Part shown: positions 1 through 7,615 of the stretch, piece by piece
Numbering within the stretch: the stretch's first letter is position 1
Layout: every line of letters starts with the position of its first letter
Origin: Halieaceae bacterium
GTDB lineage: Bacteria; Pseudomonadota; Gammaproteobacteria; Pseudomonadales; Halieaceae
Reading direction: 5' to 3'
DNA length: 15,355 nt
Assembly (NCBI GenBank): GCA_011523115.1
Contig: WTHO01000075.1
Location: 1 to 15,355 of the forward strand
Translations under genes and position numbers: made by a program
Notes under the pieces: generated by a model
The model's input: the letters and a program-made list of their open reading frames with translations, nothing else
Told to the model about the DNA's origin: nothing
Database searches by the model: none

Positions 1-1588
1 TGCGCATGTAGGCCAGGTACTCGCGCTGGCAGAGCTTGCGTAGCTGGTTCTGACTCAGCGCCTGCCGCTGCGCCTCGTAGTAGCGCCACAGCGCGAGCCA
101 CGCCAGAAAATCCGAGCGCGGATGCTGAAAGCGCGCGTGCGCCTGATCGGCCTGGGCCTGTTTGTCGGTGGGTCGCTCGCGGGGATCCTGAATCGACATG
201 GCCGAGACAATCACCAGCACCTCGGCCAGACAACCCAGCTCCTTGGCCGCCAGCAGCATGCGCCCCAGACGCGGATCCACCGGCAAGCGAGCCATGCGTT
301 GCCCCAGTGCCGTGAGTTTGCCCCGTGCCGATACCGCACCCAGCTCTTCAAGCAGTCGGTACCCGTCGCGCACAACCTTCGGGTCAGGGGGGTCGATAAA
401 GGGAAAGCGATCCACGTCCCCCAAACCCAACTCGAGCATGCGCAGCACGACGGCCGCGAGATTGGTGCGGCGGATCTCCGGGTCGGTGAATTCCGGGCGG
501 CCCAGAAAATCCTGCTCGCTGTAGAGCCTGAAGCAGACGCCGTCAGACAGACGACCGCAACGGCCCTTGCGCTGATTGGCGCTCGCCTGAGAGATGGGCT
601 CGACCGGCAGCCTTTGCAGGCGGCTGCGCACGCTGTAGCGGCTGATGCGCGCTTCGCCCGGATCGATCACGTAGCGAATCCCCGGCACCGTTAGCGAGGT
701 CTCTGCGACATTGGTCGCGAGCACCACCCGCATTCCCGAGCCACCGCTCTGGAATACACGATTCTGCTCGGCCTGACTCAGGCGCGCGTACAGTGGCAGC
801 ACGCGTAGCCGGTCGTTATCTCTGAGTACCTTGGCGAGCTCGCGAATGTCTCGCTCACCGGGCAAGAACACCAACGCATCGCCGCGGGGGCCGAATCTGC
901 CCTGCTCAATCTCAACAAGCAGGTCGGCGATTTGCTGGCGCACGCCCTCGTCCCGATCCTCGGTATCACCCACATACTGGACATCTACCGGGTAGGTCCG
1001 GCCGCTGACTTCGATCACCGGTGCGTCATTAAAATGCTCAGAGAAGCGCGCCACATCGATGGTCGCCGAGGTCACGATGACTTTGAGATCCGGACGTCGC
1101 GGAAGTAACTGCTTCAAATACCCCAGCAGAAAATCGATATTGAGGCTTCGCTCGTGGGCCTCATCAATGATCAGCGTATCGTAGGCACTGAGGTCGCGGT
1201 CATGGGTCAGTTCAGCCAGCAGAATACCGTCGGTCATGAGCTTGATCGCACTGGCATCTGACACGGTATCGTTGAACCGAATCTGATAACCGACCAAATC
1301 CCCGAGGGTGGTCTTGAGCTCATCGGCGATCCGCTGGGCCACGGTGCGGGCGGCGATGCGCCGCGGTTGGGTATGGCCTATCCGCAGCTGCCGACCGCGG
1401 CCCAGAGACAGGCAAATCTTCGGTAGCTGGGTGGTTTTACCCGAGCCGGTCTCACCGGCCAGAATCACCACCTGATGATCGCGAATCGCCGCTTCGATAT
1501 CGCCCCGACGCTCGCAGACCGGCAACGCCTCGGGAAATTCGATCTGTGCCGGTACCGCGCGCTCGGGTGCCGGCTGGGGGCTGCTCAT
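1..1588 (-). CDS. hrpA: ATP-dependent RNA helicase HrpA (DEAH box), N-terminal part, cut by the window edge
   Basis: About 529 residues are visible, open at the left edge; full HrpA is near 1,300 residues. Reading the minus strand from ATG at 1588 gives an uninterrupted DEAH-helicase core: Walker A GETGSGKT (residues 45-52), a Q-P-R-R motif Ia shortly after, DEAH at 142-145, SAT at 174-176 and the arginine-finger motif QRKGRCGR at 339-346. The DEAHERSLN context and the Q-R-K-G-R-C-G-R motif are HrpA-like. HrpB differs in these motifs. The family is a cytosolic RNA helicase; E. coli HrpA acts on mRNA processing and stalled ribosomes. The start lies 15 bases after the fadD stop with no clear Shine-Dalgarno sequence, and the fadD TGA lies in the same frame five codons upstream. 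Translation therefore probably depends on reinitiation after fadD. The frame was translated by hand. Confidence 0.93.
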   Translation of the reverse strand, partial: MSSPQPAPERAVPAQIEFPEALPVCERRGDIEAAIRDHQVVILAGETGSGKTTQLPKICLSLGRGRQLRIGHTQPRRIAARTVAQRIADELKTTLGDLVGYQIRFNDTVSDASAIKLMTDGILLAELTHDRDLSAYDTLIIDEAHERSLNIDFLLGYLKQLLPRRPDLKVIVTSATIDVARFSEHFNDAPVIEVSGRTYPVDVQYVGDTEDRDEGVRQQIADLLVEIEQGRFGPRGDALVFLPGERDIRELAKVLRDNDRLRVLPLYARLSQAEQNRVFQSGGSGMRVVLATNVAETSLTVPGIRYVIDPGEARISRYSVRSRLQRLPVEPISQASANQRKGRCGRLSDGVCFRLYSEQDFLGRPEFTDPEIRRTNLAAVVLRMLELGLGDVDRFPFIDPPDPKVVRDGYRLLEELGAVSARGKLTALGQRMARLPVDPRLGRMLLAAKELGCLAEVLVIVSAMSIQDPRERPTDKQAQADQAHARFQHPRSDFLAWLALWRYYEAQRQALSQNQLRKLCQREYLAYMR

Positions 1589-1603
1589 TGCCGGGGGCCG
1601 CGG

Positions 1604-3280
1604 TCAGTCGACGTCGCGTAACTCGCGGCGCAGAATTTTGCCCACCGCTGTCTTGGGGAGCTCATCCTTGAACACCACCGACTTGGGTACCTTGTAACCG
1701 GTGAGGCCCTCGCGCATGAAGTTGCGGACATCATCCTCCGAGAGATCGGGATTGCTGCGCACCACAAACATACGAATCGCCTCGCCGGTGCTCTCGCTCT
1801 GCACACCGATCGCTGCGCACTCGACGACGTCGGGGTGCGCCACCAAGACGTCCTCCAGCTCATTGGGGTACACGTTGAAGCCTGACACCACGATCATGTC
1901 TTTCTTGCGGTCGACAATTCGCATGTAGCCGTCGGGCTGGACCAGCGCGATGTCGCCCGTCGCAAACCAACCCTCGCTATCAATCACCTCCGCCGTGGCC
2001 TCGGGGCGCTGCCAGTAACCCGCCATCACCTGCGGGCCACGCACGCAAAGCTCACCGGGGGCATCAAGCCCCAGAGGCGCGCCCGCGTCATCGCGTATCT
2101 GTATCTCGGTGCCCGGTACCGGCACACCGATGGTGCCAATCTGCACGCCATTGCCGGGGTTCGCCGACACGGTGGGTGAGGTCTCGGTCAGACCATAGCC
2201 CTCGGATACCCGACACCCTGTCACCTCCGCCCAGCGATTCGCCGCATCGTGGGTGAGCGCCATGCCACCCGACAAGGTCACCTGCAAATCGGAAAAATCG
2301 AGCTCCCGAAAACGCTCATCGTTACAGAGCGCCACGAACAGCGTATTCAGACCGCAGAACAACGCCGGCCGGTGCTCGTCGAAGGCCTTGACCACCGAGG
2401 GCAGATCCCGGGGATTGGGCACGAAGGCTGTGTGGGCGCCAATTCGTAAAGCGTACATGGACGCCGTGAAGGCATAGATGTGATAAACGGGCAGCGGCTG
2501 CAGAATCGTGCTGCCCTCGCCGGTGATGTCGTGGGTCTCGAAGAAGGCGTCGCTCTGCAAAACGTTGGCGATGAGATTGCCGTGGGTCAGCATCGCGCCC
2601 TTCGCAACACCCGTGGTGCCGCCGGTGTACTGCAACATTGCGAGGTCATCTTGATTCAGAATGACGGCTCGATACGGCGTTTTGGCGCCCTCGTTGAGCA
2701 CGTTATTCAATTTGAGGGCACCGGGAATCGAAAACGCCGGCACCATTTTTTTAACGTACTTGACGAGAAAATTGATCAGCGTGCGCTTGGGCTGGGGGTG
2801 TAAATCAGCGATCTCGGTGACCACGACCGTCTCCACACCTGTACGCGGCAACACCGAGGCCGCGGTTTGAGCCACATTAGCCTGAACGACCATCACCTTG
2901 ACGCCGGCGTCGTTGAGCTGATGCTCCAGCTCGCGCTCGGTGTAGAGCGGGTTGGTATTCACCACCACCATCCCCGCGCGCAGGGCACCCAGACAGACCA
3001 CCAGATACTGGATCAGATTGGGCATCTGAATCGCGACCCGGTCGCCCCGCGCAAGGCCTGCGCCATGTTGCAGCCAGCCGGCAAAGTGCGCAGACAAGCG
3101 GTCGAGATCGGCGTAGCTCAGGGTGTGACCGACACTGCTACAGGCCGCCTGGTCACGATACGTCGCCAGCGCTTCCTCGAAGAGCGCGACAATCGAGGGG
3201 TAGCTTTCGGTGTCGATATGACTGGGTATTCCCAGCGCATCAAGCTGCGCGGCGATCGCGCTCTGGACCGTTTCCGTCAT
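1604..3280 (-). CDS. fadD: Long-chain fatty acid-CoA ligase (FadD-type AMP-forming synthetase)
   Basis: 558 residues, the usual FadD length. It activates free long-chain fatty acids to acyl-CoA through an acyl-AMP intermediate, the entry step to beta-oxidation, and typically acts at the inner face of the cytoplasmic membrane. Visible adenylate-forming motifs in order are: P-loop YTGGTTGVAKG (218-228), YGLTETSP (362-369), the TGD of the ATP/AMP site (441-443), the fatty-acyl-CoA synthetase signature with D-R-K-K-D and S-G-F-N-V-Y-P-N-E (about 457-474), and the C-terminal catalytic lysine in the A10-type motif (K548). No membrane segment or signal peptide is seen. It is transcribed away from the MaoC-type gene and immediately upstream of hrpA. 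From memory, Pseudomonas aeruginosa also keeps fadD genes, a MaoC-like gene and an hrpA-type helicase close together, which supports the assignment. The ATG at 3280 has only a weak GAG-type ribosome site. Confidence 0.93.
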   Translation of the reverse strand: MTETVQSAIAAQLDALGIPSHIDTESYPSIVALFEEALATYRDQAACSSVGHTLSYADLDRLSAHFAGWLQHGAGLARGDRVAIQMPNLIQYLVVCLGALRAGMVVVNTNPLYTERELEHQLNDAGVKVMVVQANVAQTAASVLPRTGVETVVVTEIADLHPQPKRTLINFLVKYVKKMVPAFSIPGALKLNNVLNEGAKTPYRAVILNQDDLAMLQYTGGTTGVAKGAMLTHGNLIANVLQSDAFFETHDITGEGSTILQPLPVYHIYAFTASMYALRIGAHTAFVPNPRDLPSVVKAFDEHRPALFCGLNTLFVALCNDERFRELDFSDLQVTLSGGMALTHDAANRWAEVTGCRVSEGYGLTETSPTVSANPGNGVQIGTIGVPVPGTEIQIRDDAGAPLGLDAPGELCVRGPQVMAGYWQRPEATAEVIDSEGWFATGDIALVQPDGYMRIVDRKKDMIVVSGFNVYPNELEDVLVAHPDVVECAAIGVQSESTGEAIRMFVVRSNPDLSEDDVRNFMREGLTGYKVPKSVVFKDELPKTAVGKILRRELRDVD

Positions 3281-3312
3281 GGGGTATCTCGGGTAATACA
3301 GGTGGTTTGGGT

Positions 3313-3341
3313 ATGATGTGGATCGTGGGTTGCAGGGTCAA
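3313..3341 (-). promoter_or_regulatory. Candidate sigma-70 promoter for fadD-hrpA
   Basis: On the minus strand TTGACC (3336-3341) and CATCAT (3313-3318) are separated by 17 bases. Matches to the consensus boxes are 5/6 and 4/6. Transcription would begin about 25 bases upstream of the fadD ATG. No convincing FadR- or PsrA-type palindrome was seen in the 122-base divergent region 3281-3402. Confidence 0.3.
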
Positions 3342-3390
3342 CCTCTCGGCGCTTTTGCATGACCTTTTACCGTAACCCCCGACATCGACT

Positions 3391-3394
3391 GGAG
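3391..3394 (+). promoter_or_regulatory. Ribosome binding site of the MaoC-type gene
   Basis: GGAG sits 8 bases before the ATG at 3403. This fixes that start and agrees with the family N-terminus. Confidence 0.6.
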
Positions 3395-3402
3395 TGTAGC
3401 GA

Positions 3403-3897
3403 ATGCAAATCACTAACCTGACCTTCGACGAGATCGAAATCGGTGATACCACCTCCTATTCGCGGCTCATTACCGATCAGGAGGTGCAGGCCTTCGCCGC
3501 GATTTCAGGGGACCATAATCCCCTGCACCTTGACCCCGAGTATGCCGCCACGACGGCCTTCGGCGAGTGCATTGCCCACGGCATGCTCACCGGCGCGCTG
3601 ATCAGTGCCACCATTGCGATGCAACTGCCAGGGCCGGGCTCGGTCTACCTTAGTCAGAGTGTGCAGTTTCGGGCCCCGGTGCTCCTCGGCGACACCCTGA
3701 CCGTAACGCTCACCGTGACGGCCAAGCACGCCAAAAGGCCCTGGGTAACCCTTGAGTGTGAGGTCACGAATCAGGAAGGAAAAGCCGTTGCCAAGGGCGA
3801 AGCGCAGGTCGCCGCACCGACGGCAAAGGAGACCGTGACCGTGGTGCCGCCGCCCACTATTCAACTGGTCGAGGAGGCCTCGCTGGCATCCGACTGA
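3403..3897 (+). CDS. MaoC/PhaJ-type (R)-specific enoyl-CoA hydratase, hotdog fold
   Basis: 164 residues. The hydratase-2 motif F-A-A-I-S-G-D-H-N-P-L-H is at 31-42, with the catalytic pair D37 and H42 spaced by five as in PhaJ. It is followed by the long hydrophobic helix with G-M-L (about 59-70) and a Q-F-R-A-P strand typical of single-domain MaoC hydratases. Known family chemistry is reversible hydration of trans-2-enoyl-CoA to (R)-3-hydroxyacyl-CoA, which links beta-oxidation to PHA or other (R)-hydroxyacyl pools. The exact substrate here is not known. The C-terminal 25 residues (rich in T, V, P and E) extend beyond the compact hotdog domain. The gene is divergent from fadD. Its last 12 codons lie antisense to the 3' end of the next gene. 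No PHA synthase is visible in the window. Confidence 0.88.
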   Translation: MQITNLTFDEIEIGDTTSYSRLITDQEVQAFAAISGDHNPLHLDPEYAATTAFGECIAHGMLTGALISATIAMQLPGPGSVYLSQSVQFRAPVLLGDTLTVTLTVTAKHAKRPWVTLECEVTNQEGKAVAKGEAQVAAPTAKETVTVVPPPTIQLVEEASLASD

Positions 3898-4379
3898 GCG
3901 AATTGCTCGGGGTTGATGTACATGAGCTCAATCAGCACCACGGGCTCGGAAGGCGACGGGGTCGCCCCCATCACCAGCATGTTCGGCACACCATCAACCG
4001 CTATCACACCGGGAACGCCAAACAGTCTTCGATCGCCCGTTGCTTGCCCCGATTCGTCCAGCATGCGCATGACCGGCAGCGACGCATTCTCGTCGCGCAA
4101 TGTATTACCCAGACCCGACAACAAAGCCAGCACCGAATCCCGGAACAGGGAGAAGTTAAGGGCGCCACGAAACTCACTGTGATCAAGACTCAGGTCGAGG
4201 CGCACCAGACTCTCGTCCTCCATGCGCAACTGGGTGAGCGCGATCCGTGTCCCGGACTCCAACTCCCGAAAAATCCGCTTACCCACCGTGCGAGACACAT
4301 CAATCAAAGTCTTCTGCAGCATGTTGCCGCTGATGGTGGCCAATTGTTCCTCGGTGAGAGTGCGTTCGTTTGCAGCCAT
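3861..4379 (-). CDS. Conserved-looking hypothetical protein, 172 residues
   Basis: I do not recognise this family. The reading frame is credible because it has a near-perfect Shine-Dalgarno sequence, ends neatly, and occupies a gap no other gene explains. The protein is soluble, with no signal peptide or membrane segment. An N-terminal helical stretch (residues 1-40, with V-S-R-T-V-G-K-R-I) is followed by alternating hydrophobic strands (44-85) and a segment G-V-P-G-V-I-A-V-D-G-V-P-N-M-L-V-M-G-A-T (about 120-140). A strand and an S/E/A-rich tail of about 15 residues close the chain. It is divergent from mnmC and convergent with the MaoC gene, overlapping it by 37 bases. Pattern alone gives no function. 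Confidence 0.7.
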   Translation of the reverse strand: MAANERTLTEEQLATISGNMLQKTLIDVSRTVGKRIFRELESGTRIALTQLRMEDESLVRLDLSLDHSEFRGALNFSLFRDSVLALLSGLGNTLRDENASLPVMRMLDESGQATGDRRLFGVPGVIAVDGVPNMLVMGATPSPSEPVVLIELMYINPEQFAQSDASEASSTS

Positions 4380-4383
4380 GGGT

Positions 4384-4390
4384 CCTCCTT
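4384..4390 (-). promoter_or_regulatory. Strong Shine-Dalgarno of the 172-residue hypothetical gene
   Basis: The minus strand reads AAGGAGG, a full match to the anti-Shine-Dalgarno, four bases before the ATG at 4379. It is the strongest ribosome site in the window and the main reason to accept this gene and its start. Confidence 0.7.
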
Positions 4391-4402
4391 TTACAGGGCG
4401 CG

Positions 4403-4408
4403 AGTGTA
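4403..4408 (-). promoter_or_regulatory. Possible -10 box for the 172-residue hypothetical gene
   Basis: The minus strand reads TACACT (4/6 to TATAAT), about 25-30 bases before the ATG. No good -35 box lies at 16-18 bases, so this is tentative. Confidence 0.2.
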
Positions 4409-4465
4409 CCCCGCGAGGCCACCCGCGCCTAATCAGAGACGTATCACGGCCGGGTAAGGCAGCTC

Positions 4466-4474
4466 TGCTAAACT
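4466..4474 (+). promoter_or_regulatory. Possible extended -10 promoter for mnmC
   Basis: TGCTAAACT has the extended TGN element followed by TAAACT (4/6), about 50 bases before the mnmC start. The -35 region is poor. It lies in the 144-base divergent gap 4380-4523. Confidence 0.25.
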
Positions 4475-4523
4475 CCGCCGGCTCCCTTCACTCCCCTTGC
4501 CCGGGCCAGATTGACTCGCACCC

Positions 4524-6527
4524 ATGCTGAATCCGACTCAAACCCCCTGGACACCGCTCTCATCCCCCGCCCTCGATTGGCGCGATGACGTGCCGGTCGC
4601 TCAGGACAGCGGAGACATCTACTTCTCGACCGAAGACGGCCTGGCCGAGAGCGACTACGTCTTTATCGAGGGAAACGACCTGCCTGCCCGTTGGTCCTCC
4701 TCGGGAGTCGAGCGTTCGTTTGTGATCGCTGAGGTAGGCTTTGGCACCGGGCTGAATGCCTGTCTCACCATTGCCCGCTGGCTGAAAGACCGACCCGAAG
4801 GCGGCACACTTCACTATATCGGTGTCGAGCACGCGCCACTGCAACAACAGGATGTCGAGCGGGCACTGGCGCGCTGGCCTGAGCTGCTACCCGTCGCCTC
4901 CGCGCTGCAAAGCCGCTGGCCGGACCCGATACCGGGTTGCCACAGGCGGCACTTCGCCCAGTGGGGGGTAACACTCGACTTCTGGTGGGGCGACGCGGCC
5001 TGCGTGCTCGAGGATTTGGCGAGCCATGGCAGACGATGGGTCGACGCCTGGTATCTGGATGGCTTTGCGCCCGCCCGGGAGGCCGGACCGTGGCAGCAAG
5101 CGGTCTACACCGCCATGGCGGCACTGAGCCTGCCGGGCGCCACATTTTCCACCTTTACGGCAGCAGGAGATGTCAGACGCGGTCTTGAGGCTGCGGGCTT
5201 CTCGGTGAGCAAACGGGCGGGCTTTGGCAGCAAGCGCGACGCCCTCTGCGGTTTCATCGGCAACCCCACACAGGCGTCGCCGCCCATCACGCCTTGGGAC
5301 CTCAATCCCACACCCCGAAAACCTGCCCACGCAATGGTGATTGGCGCAGGGCTCGCCGGTGCTCATGCAGCGCACGCCCTCGCAACCCGGGGCATCGCCG
5401 TGACCGTGTTGGAGGCGGCTACCCACGCCTCCGGCGGCTCCAGCAACCTGCAAGGTGTGACCTACACGCGCCTATCACACCAGCACAATCCGCTGACGGA
5501 TTTTTCAGTATCGGCCTTCGCCTACGCCGCGGATCATTACGAGGTTTTAGCGGGATCTGGGGCACTGGAGCCCGGCATCGACTATGGCTGGGGCGGGTAC
5601 ATCCAGCTTGACGACGAGGAGGATACCCTCGATCACCTGAGCAAGGTGCTCCCTCTCGCTCCTGATTTCGCACAGGTGCTGGACAAGCAGGAAATTGCGG
5701 CGCTGATCGGCGCCCAGCCCCGGTGCGGCGGCATCCACTATCTGCGAGGCGGCTGGCTCAACCCGCAGGCCGTTTGCCGGGCGCTACTCGCACACCCGGC
5801 CATCACGCTCATAGAAGGGGCCGGTGCAGTGCAACTCACGCCATCAGAGGGTCAGTGGCAGGCATTGGACCCCAGTGGCAAGCCGATAGCAGAGGCCCCC
5901 CTTGCAGTCCTCGCCACCGCTTACGGCGTCACGATGCAAACCGCGCTCGCCTGGCTGCCCCTGACGTCTATCAGAGGCCAGACCACGCACCTACCTGCCA
6001 CCGATCAGCTGAGCGATCTTCAGGTTGCACTCTGCGACAGCGGCTACCTGCCACCCGCTCGATCGGGGCAGCACTGCATGGGCGCCAGTTTCGTCCCGGG
6101 CGACCCGGGCACCGATGAACGTGCCGCGGAGCACGCGCATAATGTCGACATGATGCATACCGCCCTGCCCGATCTGAACCTCCATTCCCCGGAAGCCGGA
6201 TGGCGGGGGCATGTTGCCCATCGCTGCAACAGCAACGATTACCTCCCGGTGGCGGGCGTGGTGCCGGATCTCCCGGCCTTCAATACGCAATATGATGCGC
6301 TGCGCCATGATCGGAAACGCCCCATCAACGCAGCTTGCCCGGTTCTGCCGGGGCTTGCCGTGCTGACTAGCCTGGGGTCCCGGGGGCTCTCCGCCGCGCC
6401 ACTGGCGGCGGAGGTGTTGGCGGATCAGCTCTGCGGCGGCCCGCCGGCGGTGCCGCGTTACTTGCAGCGCGCCATTAGCCCGGCGCGCTTTGCCGAGCGG
6501 GCGCTGAAGCGCGGGGAACCCCTGTGA
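4524..6527 (+). CDS. mnmC: MnmC, bifunctional tRNA 5-methylaminomethyl-2-thiouridine synthesis protein
   Basis: 667 residues, almost exactly the E. coli MnmC length. MnmC completes the mnm5s2U34 modification of the anticodon wobble base in certain tRNAs. The C-terminal FAD domain removes the carboxymethyl group from cmnm5U, and the N-terminal domain then methylates nm5U using SAM. The N-terminal domain shows the family start (D-I-Y-F-S-x-x-D-G-L, 31-40), the SAM loop E-V-G-F-G-T-G-L-N (70-78) and D-G-F-A-P (179-183). The C-terminal half starts with the dinucleotide fold G-A-G-L-A-G (274-279), has the E at 297 that normally binds the ribose of FAD, and ends with the G-S-R-G-L-S-A-A-P-L motif. 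Both halves look intact. The stop overlaps the next gene start as GTGA. The start has no strong ribosome site, but it matches the family N-terminus. Confidence 0.95.
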   Translation: MLNPTQTPWTPLSSPALDWRDDVPVAQDSGDIYFSTEDGLAESDYVFIEGNDLPARWSSSGVERSFVIAEVGFGTGLNACLTIARWLKDRPEGGTLHYIGVEHAPLQQQDVERALARWPELLPVASALQSRWPDPIPGCHRRHFAQWGVTLDFWWGDAACVLEDLASHGRRWVDAWYLDGFAPAREAGPWQQAVYTAMAALSLPGATFSTFTAAGDVRRGLEAAGFSVSKRAGFGSKRDALCGFIGNPTQASPPITPWDLNPTPRKPAHAMVIGAGLAGAHAAHALATRGIAVTVLEAATHASGGSSNLQGVTYTRLSHQHNPLTDFSVSAFAYAADHYEVLAGSGALEPGIDYGWGGYIQLDDEEDTLDHLSKVLPLAPDFAQVLDKQEIAALIGAQPRCGGIHYLRGGWLNPQAVCRALLAHPAITLIEGAGAVQLTPSEGQWQALDPSGKPIAEAPLAVLATAYGVTMQTALAWLPLTSIRGQTTHLPATDQLSDLQVALCDSGYLPPARSGQHCMGASFVPGDPGTDERAAEHAHNVDMMHTALPDLNLHSPEAGWRGHVAHRCNSNDYLPVAGVVPDLPAFNTQYDALRHDRKRPINAACPVLPGLAVLTSLGSRGLSAAPLAAEVLADQLCGGPPAVPRYLQRAISPARFAERALKRGEPL

Positions 6528-7486
6528 ACGCCAACGGCAAGCTCCATCGGCGCACCCACATCCGCCAAGGCGATCGCACACGCCGCGCTCTAGGTCCAGC
6601 GCTACAGCCATGGCTGCGGTGCTCGCTACAGTCACTGCTACGGTGCCTGCTGATTGGCTCAATGTTAGGCACGGCGGCGGCCTGTGACGCCGCTCCCGAT
6701 ACCTACACCCATACCCAACCAAATAGCGATACCGACACCGGTATCCAGAACGCCGGCACGGCAGCTGACAGCTCGGCAAAGGCTGTGCAGCACTATGGCT
6801 TTGCTGTGGTCTCCCAGCTCCGCTTCGACCGAAATAATTTCACGCAGGGTCTCGAGATTCATGACGGGCGTTTGTATGTCAGCTCCGGTCTGTATGGCCA
6901 ATCGGTGATACGGGTGTACACGTTTCCCGAGCTAGAACTCCTGCACTCGGTGCCGGTGGACCCGCGGATTTTTGCCGAGGGACTGACGGTCATCGGGGAC
7001 AGGCTGATACTGCTCTCCTGGCGTGAGCGCGTCATGCTGGTCTATTCGCTGCCCGCTATGACGCTCATCGGCCAGAGCCCTCTGCCCGGGCAGGGCTGGG
7101 GTGCCACCCACAATGGTTCAGTGCTCTGGTTTAGCGACGGGTCGGATCGCCTTTACTCAGCCGACTTAAGCGCCGACGGCGAACTGGCGATGCTCCCCGT
7201 GACCCTCGCCGGCAAGCCGCTGCGCAACCTTAACGAGCTCGAGTGGGTGGGCGATGAGATCTGGGCTAATGTATGGCAAACCGACCACATCGCGCGCATC
7301 AACCCTGAGACCGGCATCGTGGAAGGGATGATCAATTTGTCGGGGTTGCTGGCAGACGAGGACCGGCTTCGCGACACCGACGTGCTGAACGGCATTGCCA
7401 TTAATCCGGAGGATGGTGCGATCTGGGTCACGGGTAAACGCTGGCCCTGGCTTTATCAAATCAGACTGGAAAATAGCCCTCCATGA
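6524..7486 (+). CDS. Glutaminyl-peptide cyclotransferase (bacterial beta-propeller type), exported
   Basis: 320 residues. The enzyme converts N-terminal glutamine of peptides to pyroglutamate; this is the plant/bacterial five-bladed propeller family, unrelated to the animal zinc enzyme. Family motifs seen are F-T-Q-G-L near 106-110, N-E-L-E-W-V-G-D-E-I-W-A-N-V-W (236-251), I-A-R-I-N-P (256-261), V-L-N-G-I-A (287-292) and T-G-K-R-W-P (303-308). The first 55 residues contain a basic segment, a hydrophobic stretch (about 38-48) and A-A-A-C, suggesting export by signal peptidase I or a poor lipobox with Cys54. A T/D/N-rich linker (about 57-85) leads to the propeller. Start is GTG inside the mnmC stop (GTGA); no other ATG, GTG or TTG lies upstream of the hydrophobic stretch. 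The unusually long, arginine-rich n-region (about 30 residues) is odd. Confidence 0.87.
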   Translation: MNANGKLHRRTHIRQGDRTRRALGPALQPWLRCSLQSLLRCLLIGSMLGTAAACDAAPDTYTHTQPNSDTDTGIQNAGTAADSSAKAVQHYGFAVVSQLRFDRNNFTQGLEIHDGRLYVSSGLYGQSVIRVYTFPELELLHSVPVDPRIFAEGLTVIGDRLILLSWRERVMLVYSLPAMTLIGQSPLPGQGWGATHNGSVLWFSDGSDRLYSADLSADGELAMLPVTLAGKPLRNLNELEWVGDEIWANVWQTDHIARINPETGIVEGMINLSGLLADEDRLRDTDVLNGIAINPEDGAIWVTGKRWPWLYQIRLENSPP

Positions 7487-7615
7487 CCCCACATTAAAAG
7501 CAGTGACAAGATCACCCACACAATGAGCGACGCGCGGCGACGCGAGACGCCAGCCGAGCGCCATAACAACACTTGATACGATCCACAGACTCTGAACAAA
7601 ACTGGAACCACTGAT

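Noticed and set aside
122..694. 190-residue plus-strand frame
   Set aside because: It is antisense to the conserved helicase motifs of hrpA, and its His/Arg/Gln-rich composition is typical of a shadow frame.
5991..6779. 262-residue minus-strand frame opposite mnmC and the cyclotransferase
   Set aside because: It lies antisense to two well-recognised proteins, has Arg/Cys/His-rich composition and matches no family; it is a product of high GC.
7527..7544. Direct repeat GCGACGCG twice, 10 bases apart, between the cyclotransferase and M16C genes
   Set aside because: Too short and GC-simple to call a site; no terminator T-run follows and no regulator is known to bind it.
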